This document shows, one piece after another, positions 1 to 10,375 of a stretch of DNA of 64,000 nucleotides. The notes below the pieces were generated by a model. That model made no database searches. It had not been told where the DNA came from and worked only from the letters and a program-made list of their open reading frames with translations. The first letter of the stretch is position 1. Every line of letters starts with the position of its first letter. A program made the position numbers and the translations under genes. The stretch spans positions 1-64,000 of the forward strand of contig JARKIF010000166.1 of the NCBI GenBank assembly GCA_029378245.1, given 5' to 3'. The stretch comes from Roridomyces roridus (lineage: Eukaryota > Basidiomycota > Agaricomycetes > Agaricales > Mycenaceae).

Positions 1-373
1 GAACTTGCTCTCCCTCAGCACCTGCAGTTGCGAAGATGGTGAGATGCTCGTATCAATAAATACAGCACGATTGGGCCCGTACGGGAGTCAAGTAGGTCAT
101 GAAATTAAGATAATTTCTCTGAATCCATGTCAGGAAACGATTAGGCAGGCAGAATAGGGATTTCACCTGTATGGACATCATGGTGGTAACGGAGCAAAGG
201 GCGATCGTGACCTAATTAGTCAATTCTGCGGGATTTTGATCCAACGCGTCGCGTCGCGCGACGGGATAAAGCAAATTGGGTGAGAGTTTGTCGTCTGCTT
301 GAACGCGACAAGGTGAGATGGATGGTGGGTGCAGCAAGATTGCACTACTAAGGGTCAAAACAAGACATACCAC

Positions 374-408
374 GGTTCGATGGTGTAGTTGGTTATCACT
401 TCTGTCTA
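374..408 (+). pseudogene. Truncated tRNA-Val (5' half only)
   Basis: These 35 bases are nearly identical to the first part of the complete tRNA-Val at 1750: acceptor 5' strand, D arm with an A box, and the start of the anticodon stem. The match stops inside the anticodon loop, just before the anticodon can be completed. The 3' half, including the B box, is missing and unrelated sequence follows. The D arm here has GTAGTTGG, closer to the canonical A box than the complete copy, which reads GTACTTGG. It is probably a dead fragment or the head of a tRNA-derived repeat. Confidence 0.7.
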
Positions 409-1749
409 GTGGCATCTGGGCACACCCTTTCCTCCCTCGCTGTGCCCACTATTCTTCTGCCTTGCGGTGTCTTCTACTCACGACACTTGTTCGTTCTTTT
501 GACGACGACCACGCCCTCCTCCTGCCTACATCGCGACTGCCCACTCATGCCTGCCCTTTGACCCCCTCCACGATGGACGATTCTTTAATCCAGACCGGGG
601 ACGCCGCCTGTCGGACGCCCGGATTCAAGTCATCCCGTTCGTTCGTTCGCAGACCTACATTCGCTCTGGCGGATTACTGGAATGGCCTCTGCGAGTCTGA
701 CGCTTCCACGGCGCGTCGGCGCCAAATCTGCTCACACTGCACGAGCAGGGCGCACTCTCAACCTCGAAATCCACCCGCCATATCCGCCTCGGAATAGATG
801 ACTTCTGGCTCTCCTCGCTCGGACATGTAGGGGACGTCTCCACTTCCCGGCCATTGAGGCTAACCTTCCCGTGCATCTCCAAAGTTCCTGATGGCCCGAC
901 CATGAGCTCCTCTTTCCCCTCACACCCGTGCCTAAGTTGCATGCTAATATTGGTCTGCGGCTCTGACAAGGTACCCGGATCGTGCGTCGTCAACAACAAT
1001 TTCGTCGAGGTGATCGAATTCGGTGTACACCTTGGGCGCGAGCACTGGCGCCGTCGACCTCCATCCCTCCCTGCTCCCCTCAGACGTCACGTATCCGTAC
1101 ACATCGACATTGGCATTGACATGGTGCATGAGCTTTCCCTAGGCCGGCTGCTTGATGTTACCCACGCATATAGCCTCTCCTCTCTCCTCTCGGATTCGTC
1201 CCCAGGAAGTACAGCCTCAAACGTCGCCGCATCCACCACCTCTCGTCTCCATGCGGCTGTTCCCTGAACGACGCCGTACCTTTCTAGCCCAGACACCTTG
1301 TCTGCGACACTGTACCGGCCGCCATGGGTTGTAAAAAGCGATCTTCAGGCGGCGTTCCCGCATGTGGCACTCCATCCTGAGGATGCTTTGGGCTTCGAGG
1401 GGAAGGCGCGCAAGCTCATCGATCTCTTCCCTCTCTTTGGTGCGCGCACCGGCCGCCCGCCTCTATCACTACTTTGCGGAGGCGCACCAGTGGATCCTCC
1501 TTTCGCGGGATGCAGTCATGCGTCTCACCAGCATTAACCCCTGCCTCGAAGACGAAGGGTGTCCGGTATGCATACGCCGGTTAGTGCCAAGGTTCTGCTG
1601 TCTTCCACCAGGTCACTCATGAGCTGGGCTTTCTTATCCCAGACAGCAAGGATTCACAGGTGGGCCCCACACTGTCTCGAGGTGAATTGGATTGGGCCCA
1701 AATGAGATATACGTGTGATGATTTTGCGAGATATGTCCAATGTTCCAAC
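409..1749. other. Gene-poor stretch, no supported gene
   Basis: Several short overlapping open frames exist on both strands, but none has splice-consistent structure or a family I recognise. Around 1450-1600 a frame carries a Cys-rich motif (INPCLEDEGCPVC) of the kind seen in Agaricomycete proteins of unknown function, with frame breaks around it, so it may be a decayed coding fragment. I see no terminal repeats or recognisable transposase. Confidence 0.35.
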
Positions 1750-1839
1750 GGTTCGATGGTGTACTTGGTTATCACTTCTGTCTAACACTTGTCACGTGTT
1801 CTCACAGGCGGGTCCTCGGTTCGAACCCGGGTCGAATCA
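1750..1839 (+). tRNA. tRNA-Val(AAC) with a short intron
   Basis: A complete cloverleaf can be drawn. The acceptor stem GGTTCGA pairs with TCGAATC (one G-T pair) and is followed by the discriminator A. The anticodon stem TCTGT pairs with ACAGG around a loop CTAACAC with anticodon AAC. The T arm is CTCGG/CCGGG around TTCGAAC. A roughly 15-nt intron sits in the usual place, one base 3' of the anticodon. The B box GGTTCGAACCC is perfect; the A box has one change (GTACTTGG). A run of five T residues at 1842-1846 is a plausible Pol III terminator. It decodes valine GUU codons (and GUC by wobble). Confidence 0.85.
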
Positions 1840-3447
1840 TCTTTTTGTCCTTTTTGGGTCCCAAGGACCTCATTAATGTCTACGAACGTTTTCCAAGCAG
1901 CGTCGAAAGCCTCCTTTTTCGATGCGTATCAGCCCCTGTGAGGTCGGGTACACCTGCGCAAATAAACACCCCTCTTGTGCAGCTGCCAACTTTGTCCCAA
2001 TTTCAACTTCAAGGCCTCGCTCGACGCCTCCTCAAATGCAACCTTCTACTTACCTGTGTAATATTCGGCTTCTCATCTCAGGGCTCTCCACCGGCTTATC
2101 TGGCTGTGGCTCTTTGTGAATCCTCACGACTGTGGCCTCAATTTTCGCTGCGGCAGTCTTCATTCTTGGAATACAAGCCCCCGAAAAGCGGTGTTTACAG
2201 GTTTTGTTGTGCCCTTTCTCTGGCGGTTCCCGGAAGAATAAAATACTTCCCCTCAGACCATGGTTTTTTTGGGGGTGGGGTGTGCGTACTGCGCATATCT
2301 CGGATTACGCACAGCTACGCACTCGGCCCTGAACCAGCTCTTGGAACGAGATCGGAGAGAGGGAGCACACCGATGAGTTATCCGTCGTACCCATCGCCGC
2401 CATGGTAAGCATGGCGCAACTTGAAGGAAGGGAGATTGCAGGCATGGTTTTAGATATGATTCAGGAGCTTGCACAGACGTCTAACTCTGTATACCTATCA
2501 TTGGACAGTTAATACACGGGTAAGACGAGTGGGTGTAATTGGTTGAGCAGTGGGAAATAGTGGGGTGACTGGATACCAACAGAAATGTACTCATGTACCC
2601 GATCGAGCGACAAGAAACATGTGTAAGATGGCGGCGGCAGACGTCGTGAAGGGGCCGAGAGTCCATCTCTTGTTGATATAGTCGCGATTCCGTTCAAGGC
2701 ACTGCACCAGAAGGCTTCGTCTTCGGACACGGTCACCGACGGAATAAAACCAGGCCACAGGAGTCCAGAGCTCGGTGAATACGCAGAGTTGGCCAGGATT
2801 AGCCGCTCATTTCAACGTACTTGGATTTCCATCGAAGAGCTTTCTCGAACTCGGCTGTCGACGGCCAGAGACATGTGCCACCAGAGCTTCTCCCGTGGTC
2901 CCAAATTTGAGACATCTCACCGCCTTCCGAGACCGCCCGAACAATGCCAAGCGATGAAGACGAGCCGGACTTTGGTGAGAAAAAGTATACTTGGTTGCAG
3001 GCACCGAGGTTCAAAGTTCAACTTCAAATTATTTTCGAAAGTTCAGGTGGGGCAGCGAGCTCGTCGACGAGAAAAGCCAAGGAAAGGGATATGTCGAAAA
3101 GCCTGCGAAATGCCGGGAGTCTATGCTCCGAGTCCAGCCACAACGAACGGAGACAATGTCACATACGGTTGTATGATGGTGGTGAAGATGATGGGAAGTT
3201 TAGTTCCCGTCGTGCCGACATCCAATTTGATATGTCCCGCCCGCGGCCGCGTTCCGTTCCGTTTACCGGTCGGACGGTTGTCGGACGGCGTCCATTCTCC
3301 TCCATTCTCATGCAAAAGCCATTCTTGGAGATGGATGCACCGATTAACGCGCCCCTCATAGTTGCCTCACAGCGCAGCGGTCTTCCGGCGCGTTCAACAG
3401 CGTATTTTCAGCCGTGTCAGCAAGAATGACCGAGGTAACCTCTTAAA
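1840..3447. other. Intergenic stretch, no supported gene
   Basis: Several open frames of 60-190 codons overlap one another on both strands (for example 2789-3361 and 2944-3429 on the plus strand), which is typical of GC-rich non-coding DNA. None shows recognisable domains or clear exon joins. The right end presumably includes the promoter of the dioxygenase gene starting at 3448. Confidence 0.4.
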
Positions 3448-4570
3448 ATGCAACGTACCCTCGTCCTCTTCATCCTGAGTCTCCTCTCTGCCTTGTATCT
3501 TTCCCGCAACGCCCTATTCTCTCGATTTGCATCCAAGCGAAACATGGCAACCATCGACCTCCCCACGATGCAAAAGGAATGGCGAAAGGTCCTCGACGAG
3601 CTCCCCAACACTCCCGAGAAGATCCCCGCCTTCTTCTTTGGCCACGGGTCGCCGTTGACTATGTCTGAGTCGGCTGGATGGGGTGGTGCGAGCGGGCCTT
3701 TGGCCGCGTTTCTCAAGGACTTTGGGCCAGCACTCCTGAAGAAATACCAACCCAAAGGCATCGTTGTGTTCAGTGCACATTGGGAGACACACGGCGAACG
3801 TCTAGGTGTGTCCCTTTTTTTCCAAATTCTGTCTCTTGCCCATCGAATCTCCAGTCACCGACTACGGCGACACCAACCCCTTGCTGTACGACTACTACGG
3901 CTTCGCACCCAGCTTCTACCAGATCGACTTTAAATCCCGCGGTGATGCCGCCCTCGCCCAACGCGTCGTAGACCTCTACAAAACCGCTGGCCAACGCGCA
4001 CGCCTTAGTCCCAAAACCGAGGCTCGCGGCGAAGACGGGCGCGGATTCTCTGGACCGGGGTTCGATCACGGCGTTTTCATCCCCTTCCGCCTCATGTTCG
4101 GGAACATCTTGACAGATATCCCTATTGTGGAGGTTTCAATCGATTCGAGCTTGAGTCCCGAAGTCAACTGGGGTGTTGGCAAGGCGGTGGCCAAGTTGAG
4201 GGAGGAAGGCATTCTCGTTCTATCAGGCGGTTTGACGGTGCATAACCTCCGCGACTTTAGCTGCTTTTCCCCAGACACCGCCAAGCCTGCGCATATCGAA
4301 TTCGACCGCGCGATTATCGAGGCGGTCAAAGTCAAGGATGTTCGTTGTACTTTCCCCTTTTCTGGTCGCATACTCACTACTTCGATTCTGTAGGAGGTAG
4401 CTCGCAAAATCGCCCTGATAAACCTCGTTCAGCATCCCGGCTTCCGTGCGTGCCATCCGCGGGCAGATCACTTTGTACCTATCTACATCGCTGCCGGGGC
4501 GGGCGATGGCGGCGCTACACGCCTCGTTACGAACACGTACGGTTCTGAGACTGTTGCTTTCGGGCTGTGA
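3448..4570 (+). CDS. DODA-type extradiol ring-cleavage dioxygenase
   Basis: Exons 3448-3805, 3855-4339 and 4394-4570 join in phase to give 339 residues; the ATG at 3544 would give 307, closer to the usual family length. The family is the LigB/DODA-like class III extradiol dioxygenases, cytosolic metal-dependent enzymes opening catecholic rings such as DOPA. Visible signatures are the N-terminal FFGHGSP metal-ligand motif, FSAHWE, FDHGVFIP, GLTVHNLRD and the C-terminal HPRADHFVPIYIAAGAG. All the conserved histidines are present. The 32 residues before the second Met are hydrophobic and could be a signal or anchor, unusual for this family, so the start is uncertain. Introns are 49 and 54 nt. 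The natural substrate cannot be read from sequence. Confidence 0.88.
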
Positions 4571-4903
4571 TTTTTTATCTCCTATGGAAATATGTACCTT
4601 GTATTGCAGAATGTTAATCGGACACACTAGAGTACACGGCCGTCGAGTTTTATTTTAAAAATCAAACCCAGACATCGAGCGGTAGTGTTCAAGTCGATTG
4701 ACCGCGCAACTGAATATCACAACCGCCAACATGGGGCCTGGGCGACCAGAGACGGACGACTTGAGCTCGTGAACGAGAGTCGCGGGCCATGGGAAGGTCT
4801 GGAGCGCAGGGTGCAGGCGGTCTTGACCCGCGTGTACCACGGTGTCTCCACTGCTGAGTGCGACGAAAGTGCGACCAAATCCCATCCTGCAAGACATGCC
4901 TCT

Positions 4904-5868
4904 AGCATGACTTCAAAGTGCTTTAACAAAACTACACGTCCGAGAAGGATTCAGATTTATTTCTGTGAGACTGTGAGTTAAGCAGGCGGATGTGACCGTG
5001 GCGGATATCTGTAGAGTGCGGGGTAGAGAATCCAGATGAAGTGAGAGACGCGGAGAATTGGGGAGAGATGCGCGTGTTCTGTTGTCTACCGGCCGCCAGT
5101 GAGTATTCGATGGAACGAAAAAGTGGCAAAAGAAACGACTTACCTTTATACTTTACCTTTAACCTACCCGTTGTTGAAGCGTCTTGAAGTCTTCGTTCTT
5201 GCTTGAGGTCTCCGAGAGGTCTCTTGAGGACCTCTCTTCATTCTTCAGGTTTTCTGTCTTCACATCTTCTTTCTTCTTCTTGAGTTCTTCTCTTCAGGTC
5301 TTCATTCCTGAGGTCTTCGTTCTTGAGAGGTCTCTTGAGGACCTCCCAGAATTGTGCATCCTTAGGGATTCGAACCCATCACCTCTTGGGAGAGGGGGCT
5401 GAGTTGCAGGGAGCTTGGTACAACTCAGCCAAGGAGCTATGAAAACATACCAGTTGAACCTGACTAAGTGCACGCTGCAGTGTACAGCGCAGCAGGGTGG
5501 GACTCGCTCATCCGCGGGGTAGAGAGACGACGCGGTTCCTCCGCGGCACCCAGGTGGACAGCGATGAGGCTCCATATCGAGGACTTGAAAGTTGAAGTTG
5601 ACTGTTGAAAAGATGCTGCAGTGATGCCATTCGGATCAACGTCACTGCGGGGATAGCGAGAATGACACGCGCCGTCAAGTCAACGTTTGGTGCTGCCGCG
5701 ATCACGTGGGCTCGTGACACCTCTGGACGTCATAACGGTCCTCCGCTCTCATACTTAGTCGAAATTGACCGTCTTCAAGGGCTCCGTCAACGGTGGGATA
5801 GTGGAAGCCACGGCGAGTCTCCCTCCGCCCACATGGACTCAAGTGCAAATCAAAATGTGTGACACACT
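4904..5868 (-). repeat. Composite dispersed repeat, copy 1, with tRNA-like SINE head
   Basis: This stretch is closely similar to 25721-27457 over essentially its full length once a 930-bp insertion in the other copy is removed. Read on the minus strand it contains a Pol III promoter: A box TGGCTGAGTTGT near 5420-5432 and a perfect B box GGTTCGAATCC near 5366-5376. A 10-bp inverted repeat (GGCTGAGTTG / CAACTCAGCC) lies around the A box. 3' of the tRNA-like head is a purine-rich tail built from variants of GAAGACCTCAAGAA. The arrangement is that of a tRNA-derived SINE. Homology to copy 2 continues upstream of the head into a decayed alcohol dehydrogenase fragment, so the duplicated unit is larger than the SINE. 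Confidence 0.75.
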
Positions 5869-6038
5869 CGGGCATCTGTATACAAGGACGGGCACTACAA
5901 ACACTTCGATATGGTCCTAGGGCACGAAGGCGTGGGTATAGTCGAGCATATGGGACGGAGCTCTGCGAGCTCGTCGGCTGGGGTGATACTTATGCGGCAT
6001 ATGCCAGCTCCGCCCAATCATGCTTGAGTTGCGTGGTA
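5757..6038 (+). pseudogene. Decayed fragment of alcohol dehydrogenase exon 1
   Basis: This stretch aligns with exon 1 of the intact alcohol dehydrogenase at 6806: the start region, then GTGCAAATCAAAATG in place of the intact GTTCTCGTTAAAATC, then the GHEG-encoding block (GGGCACGAAGGCGTGG), CGTCGGCTGGGG and finally TGCGTGGTAAGT at the exon 1/intron 1 junction. Frame is lost by stops and indels, and the initiator ATG is not conserved. Only exon 1 is represented. The first 100 bases recur in copy 2 of the composite repeat at 27356-27450. The intact parent lies 0.8 kb downstream in the same orientation. Confidence 0.75.
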
Positions 6039-6090
6039 AGTAAGTACATGTCGTCCTCGACTCCTCTCCTTCAACGCCGACGCCTTCCAA

Positions 6091-6400
6091 TTATTGAAAG
6101 CCTGGTAGCATACCCCTCACGCTCAGATCATGCGGAAACATCAAAAATTCTGGATCTGCGTCAAACGTCGTCATCTTCTCGAGCGAGACTTGAGCGGGCA
6201 CGGGGAACTCGTAGAACGCGTCCGGGAGGTCGGGAAATGGCGAGCATCTGTCGAGGGCACGACTCGATATCAAAGTCGCCGACCAGGGACTTGAAGAGGG
6301 AAAGACGTGGTCAAACATTGGCATGATGGGTTTCCGGTGCCTTGGGTGTTGGCGAGGTTCAAAGCTCCGGTGTCGAACGCTTTCACCGAAACAAGAGCGA
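6091..6400 (-). pseudogene. Possible remnant of a metallo-beta-lactamase-fold hydrolase C-terminus
   Basis: The minus-strand frame ends with FDADPEFLMFPHDLSV, which resembles the C-terminal histidine motif of fungal lactonase-type metallo-beta-lactamase proteins (FDADP...HD.SL). Upstream residues (FPDLPDAFYEFP) also fit that family's C-terminal half. There is no HxHxDH motif and no start; the rest of the gene is absent. I recalled the family without any search, so this is a weak call. Confidence 0.35.
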
Positions 6401-6672
6401 GTTGGATTGTGGAATGTTGTGGTCATGGAAGGAGGCGCGCCGGGGCAACTCCGACGAGCAGCAAGAAAGACAGGAACTTGGGGAGAGAAACACAGTGGAA
6501 CGAGTGAAAACACTGTAAAATAATAATGCGCTCTTGCTGTTGAATCAGCGCTTCAAGTCGCTTAGGGAAACTTGGTAAGGCATTTTCAATCAATGACAAA
6601 CTTGCCACCTTTGATTATCGAGCTCCATGTCAGCCAAGTTAATCTGCAGTCAGCAAATGTCCCGGAAGCATG

Positions 6673-6764
6673 ATCCTGCAGTTTGATTGTCGTGATCCTG
6701 CAGTTTTGATTGTCGTGATCCTGCGGTTTTGCGCGCCGTTATCCTGCAGTTTTGCGCGTATAAA
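6673..6764 (+). promoter_or_regulatory. Four tandem ATCCTGCAG-type repeats plus TATA box of the alcohol dehydrogenase gene
   Basis: The core ATCCTG(C/G)(A/G)GTTTTG occurs at 6673, 6695, 6718 and 6741, a period of 22-23 bp, about two helical turns. A perfect TATAAA box lies at 6759-6764, directly after the last repeat and 41 bp before the ATG at 6806. Regularly spaced direct repeats just upstream of a TATA box are a reasonable candidate for an activator-binding array. The alternative is a mutational expansion with no function. Confidence 0.5.
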
Positions 6765-6805
6765 GTCGATGTATTATTTCGCCCTACTCATCATCTTCTC
6801 GAGCC

Positions 6806-7901
6806 ATGAGCGTCGAAATCACCGGCTACAAAGGCTCCGCCAACAACGGTATTGTCGAGGCCACCACCAATCAACCTCTGCCAAAGGACAACCAAGTTCT
6901 CGTTAAAATCACTCACTCGGGGATCTGCGGCACAGATGAGCACTACAAACACCTTGATATGGTCTTGGGCCATGAGGGTGTCGGCACCGTCGAGCAGACC
7001 GGTGAGAGTGTTACGGATTTGAAGGTCGGGGACGTCGTCGGCTGGGGGTTCATCCACAAGGTGTGCGGGAAATGCGAGGAGTGTTTGCACGGTGCGTAAT
7101 TGTTTTTCTTCCTGCATGAGATGGGGCCTCACCTCTGGAATTCAGGCGACGACCAGTACTGCCGGAACAAAGAGCAATACGGAGACAACAACCACCACCA
7201 GGGCTCGTTTGGCTCGCGCGCTATTTGGAACGCCGAGTGGTTGTACAAGATTCCCGCAGGACTCAAGCCTGAGCATGCTGCTCCCTTGATGTGCGGCGGT
7301 GCGACGGTCTTTGGCGTAATTGAAACATGCAACATCCGGCCGACGGATCGTGTGGGTGTCGTCGGTATTGGTGGCCTTGGTCACTTGGCGATCCAGTTCT
7401 TGGCCAAGATGGGCGCCACCGTCGTCGTATTCTCGAGCACCGAGTCCAAGCGCGTGGATGCACTCGGTCTCGGCGCGTCCGAGTTCTATCCTACCAAGGG
7501 CGTCGACAAATTGGACGTGCAGGAACTGGACCACCTCATCGTCACCACAAGCTTCCTGCCCAACTGGCAACTGTGCGTGGCGCGTCCCAAGAACCTCTCA
7601 CTCGCTCACCTTTTCATCCAGATATTTTGACATCATCAAGCGCCGCGGCTCGATCTACCCCCTCACCGCCGCCTTCGAGAACCTGGCGATTCCCAATATG
7701 TCCCTCGTCTTGGGTGGAATCACTCTGCAAGGGTCCGTCATCTCCTCGCGTGCGACGCACAAGCGGATGCTTGACTTTGCGGTGCGTAACAAGATCGAGC
7801 CGGTCGTTGAACTGTTCCCTTTGACGAAGAGCGGCGTCGAGGAGGGTATGGAGCGTCTGCGGGAGGGGAAGGTGCGCTATCGTGCAGTGCTTGTGGCGTA
7901 G
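6806..7901 (+). CDS. Zinc-dependent alcohol dehydrogenase, CAD/Adh6-like
   Basis: Exons 6806-7091, 7146-7572 and 7622-7901 join in phase (330 residues; introns 54 and 49 nt). It is a medium-chain dehydrogenase, predicted to reduce aldehydes with NADP(H) in the cytosol. In order: catalytic zinc region ICGTDEHY and LGHEGVG; structural zinc cysteines C-x2-C-x2-C-x7-C formed across the first splice junction (CGKCEECLHGDDQYC); MCGGATVFG; the Rossmann dinucleotide motif GIGGLGHLAIQF; and the C-terminal YRAVLVA typical of cinnamyl-alcohol/Adh6-type enzymes. The start follows a TATA box and tandem repeats. Two decayed copies of its first exon lie elsewhere in the window. Confidence 0.92.
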
Positions 7902-7994
7902 TGGGGAATTCTGTGTAGACTGTTAATATAGTGTTTTTCATCTGCCCGAGTGGCGGTCGGAAGCAACAAAGTTGTCGATCGGCGTGATCGCCGG

Positions 7995-9040
7995 ATGGCT
8001 TCTCCTTCCCGCCCAATTCCTTCTTCCGCTGAGATTTCCAGCGAGTTCGCTGGATTCACACGAGATGTTCACCGAACTAAAGTCCCTGCCACCTTTCTCT
8101 CCTCAATGTCTGTCAGACAACGGCTGGGCAACGATCTCAGTGTCGACCGCTTGCCCGGCGCGCCCTCGCTGAACAAGACTTGCACCAAAGGTTTAAATGC
8201 GGCGCAGATAGAAGCTGTTGGGCGTTCACACGACGCTATTCTTCTCTTCACGCAGTTGGCCCTCTTGGTCGATGACGACAATCCGGCATTGCGGGGGATG
8301 GTGCTGCAACTATGGGACGAGACGGGCATCTGGAAGTGGATGATATTCCTCTACAATGCCAATGCGGATCTCAACGAGACTATCGGCAATAAAGGCCGAC
8401 CGTTTCCCATGTCCGCCGCAGAAATGAAGAGCCCAATAGCCACGTTGTTGTTGGCGTGTACGGACGCGCCCAGCCTATTGAAACGGATGGCTTCCATTCC
8501 TGATGTGGTTACCCTCACAGAAATACTTTGGATGGAATACAGCCTGGAATTCCCGGGTGTCATACACGACGGATTGATTTCCACCATCCAACACATGTTG
8601 AAGGCCGCCCAGTCGGTACTCTCCACGTTACTTGACGCCGCTGGAGGCACCCACGTCTTCATGCAGGTTGTATTAGACCGCCTTCGACACCTCACATCCT
8701 CAAAACCCTTGGTTACGGAGGACATCAGTCCTCAACTTCGCTTCATCGCCTTCCTCGTCCAAAAGTTCAATCCAATCCTTGGCGAAGTGATGTGCGCCGT
8801 GGACGCCATATCTGTGGCCATCCAAAACTCGCAGCTGCGGCAAAGGCTGCAACTGCGGGCAACTTGAATGCTGCGTTCACCGTGGACTTTACCTCAGTTG
8901 AAAAGCAGATAATTATTGACGGTGTGGAGGGCTCAACGCCGCGTGTCGTGGCGCCCGTATTTGCCCTGGTGAAGAGCGGTAGCGAGGTCTTCTTGCCTCT
9001 GGCGGGGGAAGTTAAGCTGTCGGAGTTGTTCAAGGAGTGA
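7995..9040 (+). CDS. Unclassified basidiomycete protein, 3' end uncertain
   Basis: A frame from ATG 7995 runs open to 8867 (290 codons). Its helical style (HDAILLFTQLALLVDDDNP, then LWMEYSLEFPGVIHDGLI) is common in long Agaricomycete proteins that often carry MYND zinc fingers, but no zinc finger is present here. A second coding-like frame, offset by one base, covers about 8846-9040 and ends KLSELFKE. The two can be joined with an intron of about 58 nt starting at 8787 (GTGATG...AAAG), but the junction is not convincing. It could equally be a truncated gene followed by a remnant. I do not recognise a function. Confidence 0.45.
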
Positions 9041-9245
9041 AATGTAGGGAATTCGGATGGTCTCAAACAGGGCCAACTCTAGTCTCTTTCCCTGCAAGTT
9101 CAAGACGTGGACTAGGCCGCCCGCACAACCGACTCATTTCGTGTATCAGTGGCTGGACAGACGGCGTTTCCTTGTAGGGACTGCTGTAGCCTCGATCACT
9201 TTCGTTCCTACCATCCCTCAAACTCAGAAAAGATTTTAATGGAGT

Positions 9246-10171
9246 CTAGTAAGTTACATTGACCCTCTTGTTCTCAAATTCGTCCCATCGCCGGGTCAGG
9301 GCTTCCACCATGAAATGAGCAGCGTCTTTCCTCGATATCCAAGACCCACACTCGGTTTCGCTGACACGATAGCCCTGGCCCTTTCCTTCCTCGGCTTTAC
9401 AACGTCCATCGGTGAGTATCCCAGCATGGACGACGAGGACGTGCTTCAGAGTTCCGGGAGCCGGCAACCCAGAGCGTTCTGTCCACCCTTCACCAAACAT
9501 GTCTATGGTTGACTCGCCGTCTTTTTTGCGATCCCAGTCCCATCCGGCGCAATGAGCAACCACCCTTTCCGTGGCCGCTTTGTCTCTGGCGGGCATCCCA
9601 AGCATGAGGAAGACGAGCTTGGCGAGGAGAGGAAGACTGGCGAAAGCGGCTGGCGTTACTCCAATCGACGATTGGAAAATCAGCTTTGGCTGCGGCGCGT
9701 CGGCGTATGTCGGCATTGTACAGAGTATATTCAGCATGGTCTGGGTGCACAAGTTGTAGGGCTTGATGATGATGCCTTTTGTGAGGCTAAATCCTTCCGG
9801 TACAGCGCCTGGTATAGCGAGTCAGAATCGTTCATGGATGCCAACCCAGATACTACCTATGCTACAAATGGCCGCATCGACAACACCGGCTGCATCCCAT
9901 GCAGCCCGCACGTCTGATTCCACGAGAGCGTCGCCCTTGACCAGCCGAGCGCTCCCAGACTTGACAAATTTTTGGATCGTCTGGTCATTGTGGAAAATGG
10001 ACGGAGAACGGAGCAGGAACGTGACCGTTGCGCCTTGTTCTGCCGACGCGTCAATTTCGAACCACGAGACTCGGAATTCGAAGTTGACTTACCAAGCAGT
10101 CGCACAGAAGCCAAGTATCCGATATTTCCGAGTCGAGAACCTCCAAAGGTAATGATGCTCAGCGGCGCCAT
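9246..10171 (-). CDS. NmrA/atypical SDR-like NAD(P)-binding protein
   Basis: Exons (minus) 10171-10093, 10039-9857 and 9808-9246 join in phase, giving 274 residues; introns are 53 and 48 nt. The N-terminus is a Rossmann beta-alpha-beta unit with ITFGGSRLGNIGYLASVRLL, a degenerate GGxGxxG-type dinucleotide site, followed by a strand ending in LLRS. The middle and C-terminal parts (FQSSIGVTP, LVVHAGILTDG, GYRVSETE) match the atypical short-chain dehydrogenase/NmrA-like layout of fungi. No Tyr-x3-Lys catalytic pair is obvious, so it may sense or bind NAD(P) or catalyse an unknown reduction. A decayed copy of its C-terminal end lies just upstream at 10376-10545. Confidence 0.75.
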
Positions 10172-10375
10172 GTTTTTGCAGAAAAGAACAAGTCAACCTT
10201 GCATTATATGCATTACTTGGGATCAGTGCGTACAAACCACAATGATTGCATTCATCAGCGATGCATCAGCCATTGCCCAGCTATCCGCTTTTCCGCTTAT
10301 CCGAGGCATGGGTGGGGTAATCCACATTTGAAGATCGATACAACAGCTTACTAGATGGACCAGGATCGCTTGTTT

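Noticed and set aside
854..1622. Overlapping plus-strand frames with a Cys-rich INPCLEDEGCPVC motif
   Set aside because: Frames change repeatedly without usable splice sites and no start or family could be established; left as possible coding debris.
2253..3429. Several frames of 70-190 codons on both strands
   Set aside because: They overlap one another and have no domains or consistent exon joins.
5184..5402. Phe/Ser-rich open frame on the plus strand
   Set aside because: It is the pyrimidine-rich complement of the SINE tail and recurs at 25930-26310 for the same reason.
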